From an uncultured Pelagibacteraceae bacterium (GTDB lineage Bacteria > Pseudomonadota > Alphaproteobacteria > Pelagibacterales > Pelagibacteraceae): 52,321 bases of DNA. Shown here piece by piece: positions 8,271-18,744 of this stretch. The notes under the pieces were generated by a model, which made no database searches, was not told the DNA's origin, and saw nothing but the letters and a program-made list of their open reading frames with translations. The stretch lies in assembly GCA_902524955.1 (NCBI GenBank), contig CABZEY010000007.1:1-52321 (forward strand), written 5' to 3'. Every line of letters begins with the position of its first letter. The first letter of the stretch is position 1. Both the position numbers and the translations under genes were made by a program.

Positions 8271-10016
8271 TTAGCTATTTTTTAGCAATAAATACCGATC
8301 GTACATATCTTGGCTTGGATTTTTAACTAATTCTGATTCCAAATTAGATAACTCTTTATTTTTTTTAAATAAGTTTAGTTCTGCCAGATAATCTTCAAAA
8401 AAACTATTGAACGAATTTTGATCTAAGTTGTTAATAATACTCTTATTATTCGCGTACATATTTATTTTTTTTAATAACGTATCAAAATTTATTTCTAGTT
8501 TTTTTATTAAATTATCTTTTGATCTAATATTTTGATTTGTTAATGAAGATATAAGTTCAGATAAAAAATTTTTATTATCCTTAAAACTAAAGTTTATCGT
8601 AGATAATTCTTCTATTTTATTTTCACTGTAATCTGGATAGTTTAGAATCAAATTTAATAAAGACAATTCGATAATCTCCTCTTTTGTCAGCATTAATCTC
8701 AAGCTTGCTTTCTTTAAAGCCTCTTGATTGGGTAAATTATTTTTTTTGTTTTTTATTAAATTTTCGAAAATTTTATTTTTAAATGCATTTTTTACGTATT
8801 TTTTTGATATCGGATCATCTACCTCATCTGCAAGATTAAAAAGTTTTTTTTCTAATAGTGCAACTTCTGAAGCTTTTGATCTATTCACATTTATTGCATG
8901 ATAATTAAAAATGATTTCAACTAAATCACTGCTTTGGCCGATTAAAGAAATAAAACCATTTTGTCCAAATTGATTTATGAAGTCATCAGGATCTTGTGAA
9001 TTGGGTATTTTTGTAAAAAAAATATCTTTTCCGGGCTTTAGAATCTTTAAAACTCGTTCAGCAGCTCTGTAGGATGCATTTATTCCACTTTGATCTCCGT
9101 CAAAGCATAAAATTATTTTATTAAAATTTTTCCATGCTAAATTAATTTGAGATATCGTGATAGCTGTACCCAAGGTTGCCGCAACATTTTTTACTCCTTT
9201 GTTGTATAATGAAACTACGTCCATATATCCTTCAACTAAAATTAAGTTTTCAGTATTTGAACACTCTTTTTTAGCATTATTTAAATTATATAAGTTAAAA
9301 CCTTTTTTAAATAAATCTGTTTCAGGAGAATTTATATATTTAGCTAGTGCTTTATTCAAAACTGATCTTCCACCACAACCTACAAATTGATTATAATAAT
9401 TCAATATTGGAAATATTATTCTATTTCTAAAACGCGAAACCAATTCATCTGATTGATCCTTTTTATAATACATGCCAGATTTAATTAGTTCTTCTGAGGT
9501 AAAATTATTGCTGTAAAGTTTTTCTTGAATTTTTTTACTATCTTCACAAAAACCAATTTTGAAATTTTGAATTGTATTTTTTGATAAGCCCCTGTCAGTT
9601 AAATATTTAAGATGTGAACTTTTATATTCAGATTGAAGATCCATTTCACAAGTCGAGAAAAAAATTTCAAAAAGTTTTTGAATTTTTTGTGACTCCTTTT
9701 CTTTTTTTTCATCTTCTTTAGTAAAATGATAAGGTTGCATTCCAGCTCTTTGTGCTAAAGATCTTACTGCCTCACCAAAACCTAAGTTATCTAATTTCAT
9801 TAAAAAATCGAAAATGTTTCCGTGTTCTCCTGTACTAAAACAATGATAAAATCCTTTATCATCATTTACAGTGAAAGATGGTGTCTTTTCGTTTTTAAAT
9901 GGAGATAGACCAATAAACTCTTTGCCTCTTTTCTTTAAATTAACTTTTAATCTAACCACATCTGAAACTTTGAGCCTATTTTTAATCTCATCAATATAGG
10001 ATTTTGGATATTTCAT
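8271..10016 (-). CDS. dnaG: DNA primase DnaG with degenerate zinc-binding domain
   Basis: Makes RNA primers for replication. The N-terminal zinc-domain fold is recognisable (GLSPFKNEKTPSFTVNDDKG, then YHCFSTGEHG). Of the four canonical ligands (C38, H41, C59, C62), only C59 remains; the others are S38, K41 and T62. The TOPRIM catalytic core is intact: VEGYMDVV with E262, and FDGDQSG with D306 and D308. The C-terminal helicase-binding domain is divergent, and the 581 residues are normal. It starts in an ATGA overlap with the yqeY-like gene and is followed by rpoD, forming a macromolecular-synthesis operon in which the yqeY-like gene stands where rpsU is in E. coli. Confidence 0.96.
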   Translation of the reverse strand: MKYPKSYIDEIKNRLKVSDVVRLKVNLKKRGKEFIGLSPFKNEKTPSFTVNDDKGFYHCFSTGEHGNIFDFLMKLDNLGFGEAVRSLAQRAGMQPYHFTKEDEKKEKESQKIQKLFEIFFSTCEMDLQSEYKSSHLKYLTDRGLSKNTIQNFKIGFCEDSKKIQEKLYSNNFTSEELIKSGMYYKKDQSDELVSRFRNRIIFPILNYYNQFVGCGGRSVLNKALAKYINSPETDLFKKGFNLYNLNNAKKECSNTENLILVEGYMDVVSLYNKGVKNVAATLGTAITISQINLAWKNFNKIILCFDGDQSGINASYRAAERVLKILKPGKDIFFTKIPNSQDPDDFINQFGQNGFISLIGQSSDLVEIIFNYHAINVNRSKASEVALLEKKLFNLADEVDDPISKKYVKNAFKNKIFENLIKNKKNNLPNQEALKKASLRLMLTKEEIIELSLLNLILNYPDYSENKIEELSTINFSFKDNKNFLSELISSLTNQNIRSKDNLIKKLEINFDTLLKKINMYANNKSIINNLDQNSFNSFFEDYLAELNLFKKNKELSNLESELVKNPSQDMYDRYLLLKNS

Positions 10017-10474
10017 TGTCCCTTAAGTTTTTCCTTTAGAATTTTTCCAGCTAATGAAAAATCAATTTTTCCAATGTACTTGCTTTTAAGAATTTGCATG
10101 ACTTTACCCATATCTTTTAGACTTGATGCGCCTGAACTTGAAATCGCTTCTGCACAAACTTTTTCGACCTCATCAGTGCTTAACTGTTGAGGCAAAAACT
10201 CCTTTATAATCTCTATTTCATTCTTCTCTTTATCTACTAAATCTTGCCTTTTGGCTTTTAGGTACATCTCTACTGACTCGTTCCTCTGTTTTAGCATTTT
10301 ATTCAAAATAGAAATCATATCTTCATTAGTTACTTCTTTCTTATCTGAAGTTCTTTTTTCAATTTCTTTGTCTTTTTTTGCTGAAACTATAGCTCTTAAA
10401 GTTAAAACCCTGTCACTTTGCTTGTTTTTTAAAGACTCGCTAAGCGCTTTGTTAACATTTTCAAATATACTCAT
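10013..10474 (-). CDS. YqeY/GatB-tail family protein
   Basis: 153-residue cytosolic protein of the YqeY family, related to the tRNA-binding C-terminal region of the amidotransferase subunit GatB; its function is not established. The family pattern is present: an N-terminal helical part with RVLTLRAIVSAKKDKEIEKR, the middle LNKMLKQRNESVEMYLKAKR, and the C-terminal GatB-like helices with KDMGKVMQILKSKY. It is first in the yqeY-dnaG-rpoD run and overlaps dnaG by 4 bases, so the two are translationally coupled. Association with dnaG is common in alphaproteobacteria. The gap to divergent carA is 100 bases. Confidence 0.85.
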   Translation of the reverse strand: MSIFENVNKALSESLKNKQSDRVLTLRAIVSAKKDKEIEKRTSDKKEVTNEDMISILNKMLKQRNESVEMYLKAKRQDLVDKEKNEIEIIKEFLPQQLSTDEVEKVCAEAISSSGASSLKDMGKVMQILKSKYIGKIDFSLAGKILKEKLKGQ

Positions 10475-10574
10475 GACGATTATCTAATTTAGTTTCTTGA
10501 CGAGTGTAAGACTTTTTCATAATTAACGCCAAAGTTTTTTTTTAATTTTGATTCTTAACCTATGAGTTGTATTT
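10475..10574. other. Divergent spacer between the yqeY-like gene and carA
   Basis: 100 bases, one of the two longest protein-free spacers apart from the mraZ-rnpB gap. It holds the carAB promoter and the carA leader with its six-codon ORF. I saw no clear promoter for the yqeY-dnaG-rpoD run and no riboswitch-like structure. Confidence 0.5.
10497..10525 (+). promoter_or_regulatory. Predicted sigma70 promoter of carAB
   Basis: -35 TTGACG (10497-10502), a 17-base spacer and a -10 TAATTA (10520-10525). Transcription would start near 10532, leaving a leader of about 43 bases before the proposed carA start. The leader contains a six-codon ORF, ATG to TAA at 10562-10582. Confidence 0.6.
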
Positions 10575-11759
10575 TTGTTTAATAAGGAAAAAAAGGCAAA
10601 TTCAAATCTTTTATCATCACAACCCACAGGTATTCTAGTTTTTGAAAATGGATTATCTATTCCTGCAATAGGCATAGGTCATAAGGGTCATTCAATTGGA
10701 GAAGTTTGTTTTAATACTTCAATGACTGGTTATCAGGAAATTATAACTGACCCATCCTATTCTGATCAAATTATAAATTTCACATTTCCCCATATAGGAA
10801 ATGTCGGTACAAACTTTGAAGATATAGAGTCAGAAAAGGTTTGGTTGAAGGGTGTTATATTTGCAAAAGAAATAACTGAACCTTCAAATTATAGATCTTT
10901 TGAAAAACTTAATCTTTGGCTAGAAAAAAATCAAATTGTTGGGGTCGCAGGTGTAGATACAAGAGCTATTACAAATTTAATTAGATTAAAAGGTGCTTTG
11001 AAAGCAACAATTGTAAATGGTGATATTACTGATACAGAAAAGTATCTTGGGGATTGTAAAAACTGGCCTGGTTTAAAAGGAATGGAACTTACTAAAAAAG
11101 TTACCACAAAACAAATTTATGATTGGAGTGATGAAGGGCTATGGTCAAAAAAAAATGGGTATTATAAAAATAATGAATACAAAAACCATGTGGTAGTTTT
11201 AGACTTTGGATGTAAAAAAAATATTTTAAGAAATTTCTCAAATTTAAAAACGAAATTAACTATTGTGCCCGCTGATACAAGTTTTGAAAAAATATCAGAG
11301 CTAAAACCAGATGGAGTTTTTTTATCTAATGGCCCAGGAGATCCAGCCGCCACATCAGAATTTGCAAATAAAACTATAAAAAAAATATTAGAAAATAATA
11401 TTCCAGTTTTTGGTATCTGCCTAGGTCACCAATTACTTGCACATTCTTTAAACTGTAAAACAAAAAAAATGCATCAAGGACACAGAGGGGCAAATCATCC
11501 GGTAAAAAATTTAAATAATAATCTTGTAGAAATCACATCACAAAATCACGGTTTCGAAGTAAATAAAGATAATATTCCTGATGATGTAGAGATAACGCAC
11601 TTATCTTTATTTGATCAATCTATCGAAGGAATTAAATCAAAAAAATATAAAGCTTTCTCAGTACAATATCATCCAGAAGCAAGTCCTGGTCCCCATGATA
11701 GTCATTATTTATTTATAGAATTTATTAAAGAAGTAGAAAAAAATGCCAAAAAGAACTGA
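10575..11759 (+). CDS. carA: Carbamoyl-phosphate synthase small (glutaminase) subunit, TTG start proposed
   Basis: Hydrolyses glutamine and channels ammonia to CarB for carbamoyl phosphate, the precursor of pyrimidines and arginine. The N-terminal CPSase small-chain domain runs from TGILVFENG (18-26) to about residue 180. The class I glutaminase domain has nucleophile C282 (GICLGHQL) and the H366/E368 dyad ([10 protein letters not shown]). No ATG is in frame before conserved sequence begins; TTG at 10575 is the best canonical start, giving 394 residues. An out-of-frame ATG at 10562 would be in frame if the T5 run at 10572-10576 were one base shorter, so the true start is uncertain. It overlaps carB by 17 bases. 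Confidence 0.93.
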   Translation: MFNKEKKANSNLLSSQPTGILVFENGLSIPAIGIGHKGHSIGEVCFNTSMTGYQEIITDPSYSDQIINFTFPHIGNVGTNFEDIESEKVWLKGVIFAKEITEPSNYRSFEKLNLWLEKNQIVGVAGVDTRAITNLIRLKGALKATIVNGDITDTEKYLGDCKNWPGLKGMELTKKVTTKQIYDWSDEGLWSKKNGYYKNNEYKNHVVVLDFGCKKNILRNFSNLKTKLTIVPADTSFEKISELKPDGVFLSNGPGDPAATSEFANKTIKKILENNIPVFGICLGHQLLAHSLNCKTKKMHQGHRGANHPVKNLNNNLVEITSQNHGFEVNKDNIPDDVEITHLSLFDQSIEGIKSKKYKAFSVQYHPEASPGPHDSHYLFIEFIKEVEKNAKKN

Positions 11760-14700
11760 TATAAATAAAATTATGATCATTGGCGCTGGTCCAATTGTAA
11801 TCGGACAAGCTTGTGAATTTGATTATTCAGGATCACAGGCATGCAAAGCATTGAGGCAAGAGGGTTATAAAATTATTTTAGTCAACTCCAATCCTGCTAC
11901 TATAATGACCGATCCAAATGTTGCAGATGTTACTTATATTGAACCTATAAATAATCAGGTATTAGAGGAGATTATAAAAAAAGAAAAACCTGATGCAATT
12001 CTTCCAACTATGGGTGGTCAAACTGGACTTAATGCAGCAATGAGCTTAGATCAAAATGGAATATTAAAGAAATACGATGTTGAATTAATTGGAGCTAATG
12101 CAGAAGCAATTGATAACGCAGAAAATAGAGAAAAATTTAAAAGAAATATGATTGAAATTGGTCTTGAATCAGCAAGATCGTATATATGTAGAAATGAAAA
12201 AGATACAAAAGAGGCGTTCAAAAAAATTGGAGTGCCCTCAATCATTAGACCTTCATTTACGCTAGGGGGCACAGGAGGAGGAATAGCAAATACAGAAGAG
12301 GAATTTTTTAAAATTATTAAAAATGGTTTAGATTTATCTCCAACAAATGAAGTTTTAGTTGAAGAGTCGTTGGTTGGTTGGAAAGAGTTTGAAATGGAAG
12401 TTGTAAGGGATAAGAAAGATAATGCAATTATTGTTTGCTCAATTGAAAACTTAGACCCAATGGGGATACATACTGGTGACTCGATTACTGTGGCCCCTGC
12501 CCTAACTCTAACTGATAAAGAGTACCAAGTCATGAGAAACGCTTCGATTGCATGTCTAAGAAAAATCGGAGTTGAAACAGGGGGGTCAAATGTTCAGTTT
12601 GCTATCAATCCCAAGGATGGCAGAATGATTGTTATTGAGATGAATCCAAGGGTTTCTAGATCTTCAGCATTAGCATCAAAAGCAACTGGTTTTCCTATTG
12701 CTAAAGTTGCCGCTAAATTAGCAGTAGGTTATACCTTAGATGAAATACAAAATGATATTACAAAGGTAACCCCTGCATCATTTGAACCAACTATAGATTA
12801 CGTTGTTACCAAAATTCCAAGATTTGCATTTGAAAAATTTAAAAAAAGTAAAGCAGAACTTGGGACTGCAATGAAATCAGTTGGAGAAAGCATGTCCATT
12901 GGAAGGAATTTCAAAGAGTCATTCCAAAAAGCACTAGTCTCTCTTGAAATTGGCTTATCTGGCCTTGATAAAATTGACTGCGATTTAAATACTGTAAAAA
13001 AACAATTAAAAAAAAATATACCTTTAAGAATTTTATATGTAGCTGAGGGATTTAGAAAAGGATTGAGTTTAGATAATATTCATCAACTCTGTAAAATTGA
13101 CCCCTGGTTTTTAAATCAAATAAAAGAGATTGTAGATGCTGAAAGTGAAATTACTAAAAGTCCATTCCAAAAAAATACATTCAAGTTAATTAAATCTATG
13201 GGGTTTTCAGATCAGAAGATTTCAGAGTTATCAAAAAAACCTTTGGATCAAGTTGAAGATTTTAAAAAAAATAATGATATAAAAATTACATATAAAAAAG
13301 TTGACACATGCGCTGCTGAATTTTCTTCATTAACGCCATATATGTATTCAACTTACGATCATGGTTTAATGTCTGATGGAGAATGTGAAGCAAACCCGTC
13401 AAATAAAGAAAAGGTAATAATAATTGGTGGTGGACCAAATAGAATTGGTCAAGGTATTGAATTTGATTATTGTTGTTGTCAGGCAAGTTTTTCATTAAAA
13501 GAAATGGGATTTGAAACAGTTATGATTAATTGTAATCCAGAAACTGTTTCAACAGATTATGACACTAGTGACAGATTGTATTTTGAACCTCTTATTGATG
13601 AGTATATTATTGAAATACTTAAAAAAGAAAGTTCAAATGGGAAAATAAAAGGCGTTATTGTTCAGTTTGGAGGACAAACACCAATTAAACTAGCTAAAAA
13701 AATTCACGACTCAGGCTTTCCTATTTTGGGAACTCAACTTAAGTCAATTGACACAGCTGAAGATAGAGAAAAATTTAATCAAATTGTAAATGAATTAAAT
13801 TTGAAACAAGCAGAAAGTGGTCTAGCACGAGATAAAGGAGAAGCAAAAACTATTATAAAAAAAATTGGCTACCCAGTAGTCATTAGGCCTTCCTATGTAT
13901 TAGGGGGTCGTGCCATGGAAATAATTCATGATAACGAACAATTGAATAAATATATTGAAGAAGCCGTGCAAGTTTCTGGGGATAGCCCAGTTTTAATTGA
14001 TAAATTTTTAAACGATGCAATTGAAATTGATGTTGATGCTGTTTGTGATGGTCAGGATGTATTTATTGCTGGTATCATGGAACATATTGAGGAAGCTGGA
14101 ATTCACTCTGGAGATTCAGCTTGTTGCATTCCTCCATTCTCATTGGATGAAAAATTAATTAAAGAATTAAAATATCAAACGATGTCTCTTGCAAAAAAAT
14201 TAAATGTAGTTGGTCTTATAAATATACAGTTCGCAATCAGGGGTAGTGATATATACATTCTTGAAGTTAATCCACGAGCGAGTCGAACTGTTCCTTATGT
14301 TTCTAAAGCTCTAAATATTCCGGTCGCAAAAATTGCTTCACAGGTCATGGCTGGGAAAAAATTAAAAGAATTTCAAAATTTAAATAAGAAACTAAATATA
14401 TTCGCAGTAAAAGAAGCTGTATTTCCTTTTAATAAATTTCCAGAAGTTGATACTATTTTAGGTCCAGAGATGAAGTCAACTGGAGAAGCTATGGGTATTG
14501 ATGGTGATTTTGGAATGGCATTTGCAAAAAGCCAAATGTCAGCTGGCAATGATCTACCAACTGAAGGGTCAGCATTCATATCTGTTAAAGATGAAGATAA
14601 AGATAAAATTTGTGATTATGCTAAAAGCCTTTTTGAAATTGGTTTTAAAATTTTTGCAACAGGTAGAACTGCAGATACCTTAAATAAATATGGAATTGAA

Positions 14701-14952
14701 TGTAAGAAAATAAATAAAGTAAATCAAGGCAGTCCTCATATTGTTGAGTATTTAGATGATAAAAAAATTTCACTAGTGATTAACACTACATCTGGAAAAA
14801 AATCTATTGAGGACTCTTGGTCATTAAGAAGAGCAGCACTTAATAATAAAATTCCTTATTTTACAACTCTTGCTGGGGCAAAAGCATGTACTCGAGCAAT
14901 AAATTCCCTAAAAAAAAATGTATTAAATATTAGAAGAATTCAAGAATTATAA
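11743..14952 (+). CDS. carB: Carbamoyl-phosphate synthase large subunit
   Basis: Uses bicarbonate, two ATP and ammonia from CarA to make carbamoyl phosphate. At 1069 residues it is full length. Two homologous ATP-grasp halves are visible: the first begins with [19 protein letters not shown] and carries [12 protein letters not shown]; the second begins near residue 555 with [19 protein letters not shown] and carries [11 protein letters not shown]. Between them is the oligomerisation domain, and at the C-terminus an MGS-like allosteric domain ([17 protein letters not shown]). It overlaps carA by 17 bases and stops directly against the convergent oxygenase gene with no spacer. Confidence 0.98.
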   Translation: MPKRTDINKIMIIGAGPIVIGQACEFDYSGSQACKALRQEGYKIILVNSNPATIMTDPNVADVTYIEPINNQVLEEIIKKEKPDAILPTMGGQTGLNAAMSLDQNGILKKYDVELIGANAEAIDNAENREKFKRNMIEIGLESARSYICRNEKDTKEAFKKIGVPSIIRPSFTLGGTGGGIANTEEEFFKIIKNGLDLSPTNEVLVEESLVGWKEFEMEVVRDKKDNAIIVCSIENLDPMGIHTGDSITVAPALTLTDKEYQVMRNASIACLRKIGVETGGSNVQFAINPKDGRMIVIEMNPRVSRSSALASKATGFPIAKVAAKLAVGYTLDEIQNDITKVTPASFEPTIDYVVTKIPRFAFEKFKKSKAELGTAMKSVGESMSIGRNFKESFQKALVSLEIGLSGLDKIDCDLNTVKKQLKKNIPLRILYVAEGFRKGLSLDNIHQLCKIDPWFLNQIKEIVDAESEITKSPFQKNTFKLIKSMGFSDQKISELSKKPLDQVEDFKKNNDIKITYKKVDTCAAEFSSLTPYMYSTYDHGLMSDGECEANPSNKEKVIIIGGGPNRIGQGIEFDYCCCQASFSLKEMGFETVMINCNPETVSTDYDTSDRLYFEPLIDEYIIEILKKESSNGKIKGVIVQFGGQTPIKLAKKIHDSGFPILGTQLKSIDTAEDREKFNQIVNELNLKQAESGLARDKGEAKTIIKKIGYPVVIRPSYVLGGRAMEIIHDNEQLNKYIEEAVQVSGDSPVLIDKFLNDAIEIDVDAVCDGQDVFIAGIMEHIEEAGIHSGDSACCIPPFSLDEKLIKELKYQTMSLAKKLNVVGLINIQFAIRGSDIYILEVNPRASRTVPYVSKALNIPVAKIASQVMAGKKLKEFQNLNKKLNIFAVKEAVFPFNKFPEVDTILGPEMKSTGEAMGIDGDFGMAFAKSQMSAGNDLPTEGSAFISVKDEDKDKICDYAKSLFEIGFKIFATGRTADTLNKYGIECKKINKVNQGSPHIVEYLDDKKISLVINTTSGKKSIEDSWSLRRAALNNKIPYFTTLAGAKACTRAINSLKKNVLNIRRIQEL

Positions 14953-15615
14953 TTATTTTTGAACTGGATAATCTGTCTCGAAAGTCACATAATTTACTTG
15001 CAAACAACGTCTTTCATCTTTAATGACTTTCTTATCTAAACCATGCCAACTATTCTCATCAGTTGTAAATATATATCCATAATTATCTTTGTATGGAACA
15101 GTGTAAACTTTTTCTAATTTTTTGTTATAAAAATCAGTACCAAGTTCTTCAGATTCGTTGTTTCGATTTACAAATAACATTGAAGACATTAACTTCTCTT
15201 TAATGTCACAATGCGGTTTAAGCCAAAAACCTTTTCTATCACAACAAATCTCAACTCGAACATATGAATTGGATAAGTCTTTGCCTATCATTTTTCCAAT
15301 ATATTCATGAGTTTCTTTTTTTTGAAGTTCGTTTACTAACTTTAATATTTCGGGATAATTCTTTTCATTTTCTTTACTTACGAAACATCTGAACTTAAGA
15401 GCCTTACCACCAGACTTAATACCTTCTCTTAATTTACCGTCGCCACCATCAATTGCTCTAGTTCCATCAAATTGAATATTATGTGCGGTAGGGTCATCTA
15501 GTTGAGCATTATAAAGTTCATTAATCATTGCTTCAGTCATTGGCTTTTCAAATTCCCAATATCTAAATGGGTCAGTACCATGCTTACTATTCTTTACAGA
15601 TTCTAAAATGCTCAT
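14953..15615 (-). CDS. 2-oxoglutarate/Fe(II)-dependent oxygenase family protein
   Basis: 220-residue soluble protein with the non-heme iron oxygenase signature: HCD (His-x-Asp, in LKPHCDIKEKL), then the distal histidine in NSWHGLDKK, and an arginine (DERRCLQV) suited to bind the 2-oxoglutarate carboxylate. It resembles prolyl-4-hydroxylase-like proteins; the substrate is unknown. The preceding gene on the strand is the ELM1-like protein, whose stop overlaps this start by 4 bases, so the two are probably co-expressed. That pairing might suggest a cell-surface or glycan substrate, but this is only a guess. Confidence 0.78.
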   Translation of the reverse strand: MSILESVKNSKHGTDPFRYWEFEKPMTEAMINELYNAQLDDPTAHNIQFDGTRAIDGGDGKLREGIKSGGKALKFRCFVSKENEKNYPEILKLVNELQKKETHEYIGKMIGKDLSNSYVRVEICCDRKGFWLKPHCDIKEKLMSSMLFVNRNNESEELGTDFYNKKLEKVYTVPYKDNYGYIFTTDENSWHGLDKKVIKDERRCLQVNYVTFETDYPVQK

Positions 15616-16553
15616 ATGTTATCTATTATACTTTTTGATATCCGTTTAGTCTCATATAATTTTTGATAAGTCCAGTTATCAATTGAACCTTCAAAAAAAC
15701 GAATTATGCCAAGATCTTTAAATAATTTAAAAAATCTCTGAAATCTGTAGTCATTTTTAATACTTTTAAGCTTTATCACATATATAGGTTTTCCTGTAAT
15801 TGCAGCTTCAGAGATCATTGAAGTTGAGTCACATGTAATTAAAACGTGTGATGCTTCTGATAATGATTTTGTATAATTTTTTTTTTCTAAACTACTATCA
15901 TAGTAAAATTTCTTGTTATTAAAAACTGACTTTAACTTTTCAAATAACTGTGAAGGTGTTCTTCTCGAGGCAACAACATTTATTTTGCTTATATTATTTA
16001 ATTCTATTAAATTATTAAATACATCTTCTAAATCTTTAAAAAAAAAATCATAATATTGATTTGGGCCACCTAGTATTAATGAAACAATATTTTCATTTTT
16101 TAAATTAGTATTTCTTACCTCTTCTTCTTTTATATAATGTAATGCGCCTTTTGAATGTAAAACATTATTTCCATTTACAGGATTATCGTGTTCTGGGGTT
16201 ATCACAAAGCTAAAAAATTTTGATGATATTTTTGGATCTTGAATATGAATATTTTGAACTTTCTTATTATAATTATTTTCAAAAAATTTTTTTAAAACTA
16301 TATTTGGAATAACGCTCTTTCTACCACATGAAATTATGAAATCAGGTATATTTGCTATATTTCGTGTTAGTTCTTTAAAATTAAAAAAAGCCTTATTTTT
16401 TGGTGTAACGATAGGTGGCAAAAATTTTGAGTAAAACGGCAACTTTACTTTTTTATGATCAAAAGTTGTATTTAAAGCTTCAGCCAATCCCTCAACCTGA
16501 CTTATCATACCGTGAGCTCCTTCTGTGAGTAACCAAGAGTGTAAAGCTTTCAT
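15612..16553 (-). CDS. ELM1-like protein (mitochondrial fission ELM1 family), GT-B-like fold
   Basis: 313-residue protein of the family that includes plant ELM1, found in many alphaproteobacteria with no settled bacterial function. Features: the N-terminal LLTEGAHGMISQVEGLAEAL, a central SLILGGPNQYYDF, and a C-terminal SHVLITCDSTSMISEAAITGKPIYV. The last resembles the nucleotide-sugar-binding half of GT-B glycosyltransferases. No signal peptide or membrane segment is evident. It is divergent from trxB (45 bases apart) and overlaps the oxygenase gene by 4 bases. Confidence 0.78.
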   Translation of the reverse strand: MKALHSWLLTEGAHGMISQVEGLAEALNTTFDHKKVKLPFYSKFLPPIVTPKNKAFFNFKELTRNIANIPDFIISCGRKSVIPNIVLKKFFENNYNKKVQNIHIQDPKISSKFFSFVITPEHDNPVNGNNVLHSKGALHYIKEEEVRNTNLKNENIVSLILGGPNQYYDFFFKDLEDVFNNLIELNNISKINVVASRRTPSQLFEKLKSVFNNKKFYYDSSLEKKNYTKSLSEASHVLITCDSTSMISEAAITGKPIYVIKLKSIKNDYRFQRFFKLFKDLGIIRFFEGSIDNWTYQKLYETKRISKSIIDNI

Positions 16554-16598
16554 TATAAATAATATTATTTTATTAAATTGTTTTTATAAAGTAATCAA

Positions 16599-17543
16599 AT
16601 GAGTCAAAATAAAGAGCATAAATCCAAAGTTTTAATCATAGGATCAGGACCTGCAGGTTATAGTGCTGCTGTTTATACCTCACGAGCAATGCTTAATCCG
16701 ATAATGGTGACTGGAATGGAACAAGGTGGGCAACTAACAACCACAACTGATGTTGAAAATTATCCAGGATTTTCCAAAGCAGTTCAAGGACCGTGGTTGA
16801 TGGAAGAAATGAAAAAACAAGCTGAAAATGTTGGAACTCGTTTTATCACAGATATTATTAGTAAAGTAGATTTTTCAAAACGTCCTTTTGTTTGTGAGGG
16901 AGAAAATGGAAATACGTTTATATCTGATACAGTGATCATTTCAACTGGAGCACAAGCAAGATGGCTTGGTATTGAAAATGAAGAAAAGTTTAAAGGATTT
17001 GGAGTGAGTTCATGTGCTACTTGTGATGGGTTTTTTTTTAAGAATCAAGAAGTAGCAGTTGTTGGAGGTGGTAACGCAGCTGTGGAGGAGGCTATTTATC
17101 TCTCCGCAATTGCATCAAAAGTATATTTAATCCATAGAAGAGAAAAATTAAGAGCTGAAAAGATGCTTCAAGAAAAAATTTTTAAAAATAAAAAAATTGA
17201 AATTATTTGGGACACAATAGTGGAAAAAATTAATGGTACAGATAATCCAAAAAATTTAGAATCTATTACATTAAAAAATGTTAAAAATAATCAAACTAAA
17301 AATTTAAACGTTAATGGATTTTTTGTTGCAATTGGACATATACCGGCAACTAACATATTTAAAAATCAAATTAAAATGGATGATGAAGGTTATATAATTA
17401 CAAGTCCAGATTCTACAGCAACAAATGTAAATGGAGTATTTGCAGCTGGCGATGTTAAAGATAAAGTTTTTAGACAAGCTATTACAGCTGCTGGTATGGG
17501 CTGTATGGCTGCTTTAGAAGCAGAAAAACTTTTAAGTCACTAA
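16599..17543 (+). CDS. trxB: Thioredoxin reductase
   Basis: FAD/NADPH enzyme that reduces thioredoxin. FAD-binding GSGPAG lies at residues 15-20, the redox pair CATC is C139/C142 (SCATCDGFF), the NADPH-binding GGGNAAVEEA follows, and the C-terminal GVFAAGDV motif is present. Its 314 residues are typical of the low-molecular-weight class. The last 4 bases overlap the convergent aminotransferase. A TATAAA element lies about 15 bases before the ATG. Confidence 0.96.
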   Translation: MSQNKEHKSKVLIIGSGPAGYSAAVYTSRAMLNPIMVTGMEQGGQLTTTTDVENYPGFSKAVQGPWLMEEMKKQAENVGTRFITDIISKVDFSKRPFVCEGENGNTFISDTVIISTGAQARWLGIENEEKFKGFGVSSCATCDGFFFKNQEVAVVGGGNAAVEEAIYLSAIASKVYLIHRREKLRAEKMLQEKIFKNKKIEIIWDTIVEKINGTDNPKNLESITLKNVKNNQTKNLNVNGFFVAIGHIPATNIFKNQIKMDDEGYIITSPDSTATNVNGVFAAGDVKDKVFRQAITAAGMGCMAALEAEKLLSH

Positions 17544-18739
17544 CTAAGTTTAGAACAAAATTCTGAAATTCTTTTAACTGCTTTTTCAAGATTTTGCATT
17601 GAAGTTGCATAAGAAATTCTAAAAAAACCTTCTAATCCAAATGCAGAGCCTTGGACTACAGCAACTCCAGTTGATTCCAATAACTTTGATACAAAGTCAG
17701 TATCAGTTTTAATATCACCAAGTTCATTATGCGATTTACCCAAACAGCCTTTGCAACTCGGAAATACATAAAATGCTCCCTCAGGGTTTATACATTCAAT
17801 TTCTGGTATTTTGTTAAGCTCTGTAACAACAAAATCTCTTCTTTCTTTAAACGCGTCTGAACGTTCTTTAATAAAACTTTGATCACCATTTAAAGCTTCA
17901 ACAGCAGCAGCTTGACTTATTGATGATGGGTTTGTAGTGGATTGAGATTGTATTTTCGCCATTGCTTTGATTAATTCCTTTGGTCCTCCAGCGTATCCAA
18001 TTCTCCAACCTGTCATTGAGTATGATTTGCTTACTCCATTAATTGTTAAAGTTCTTTCAGTTACACTTTTATTTTGAGCAATTGTATAAAATTTAAAATT
18101 ATCATAAACAACGTGCTCATAAATATCATCGCTCATTATCATAACTTTAGGATAATCTTTTAATAAATCTGCAATAGAATCTATTTCATTCTTAGAGTAA
18201 CAAGAGCCAGTAGGATTTGAAGGCGAATTAAGAATTATCCACTTAGTTTTATCTGTAAGATTATCCTTTATTTTATTAGGTGTAATTTTAAACTTATCTT
18301 TTTCACTACAAACAACTATTTTTGGTACACCCCCTGCTAGTAAAACAATATCAGGATAAGACACCCAATAAGGTGCTGGTATTAAAACCTCATCACCTGG
18401 ATTAATTGTTGAAAGTATAGCATTAAATATTACCTGCTTACCTCCTGCCCCCACATTAATTTGATCTTTTGTAAAAGCTAATCCATTCTCTCTTTTAAAT
18501 TTATTTATTATTGCTTCTTTAAGTTTAGGGGTTCCATCAACAGCTGTGTATTTTGTCTCGCCATTATTAATAGCCTGAATTGCGGCATTTTTAACGTTAT
18601 CGGGAGTATCAAAATCAGGCTCTCCAGCCCCTAAAGATATTACATCAACACCTTTTTCTTTTAACTCTCTTGCTTTTTGCGTTACAGCTATTGTAGGAGA
18701 AGGTTTTATTCTTGATAAAGAACTTGATAAGATAGTCAT
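17540..18739 (-). CDS. aatA: Aspartate aminotransferase (class I, subgroup Ib)
   Basis: PLP enzyme interconverting aspartate/2-oxoglutarate and oxaloacetate/glutamate; related prephenate activity occurs in this subgroup. Its 399 residues start MTILSSSLSRIKPSPT with ISLGAGEPDFDTP soon after. SPSNPTG and the PLP-lysine region NGVSKSYSMTGWRIGY are present. The start at 18739 matches the family; an in-frame ATG at 18763 lies inside divergent uvrB and is rejected. Only 5 bases separate this ATG from that of uvrB. A TTGCTT/16/TATTTA promoter for this gene can be read inside the first 50 bases of uvrB. Confidence 0.93.
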   Translation of the reverse strand: MTILSSSLSRIKPSPTIAVTQKARELKEKGVDVISLGAGEPDFDTPDNVKNAAIQAINNGETKYTAVDGTPKLKEAIINKFKRENGLAFTKDQINVGAGGKQVIFNAILSTINPGDEVLIPAPYWVSYPDIVLLAGGVPKIVVCSEKDKFKITPNKIKDNLTDKTKWIILNSPSNPTGSCYSKNEIDSIADLLKDYPKVMIMSDDIYEHVVYDNFKFYTIAQNKSVTERTLTINGVSKSYSMTGWRIGYAGGPKELIKAMAKIQSQSTTNPSSISQAAAVEALNGDQSFIKERSDAFKERRDFVVTELNKIPEIECINPEGAFYVFPSCKGCLGKSHNELGDIKTDTDFVSKLLESTGVAVVQGSAFGLEGFFRISYATSMQNLEKAVKRISEFCSKLS

Positions 18740-18744
18740 AAAAT

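Noticed and set aside
12051-12533. Open frame of 160 codons opposite carB
   Set aside because: Shadow of a fully conserved CarB region.
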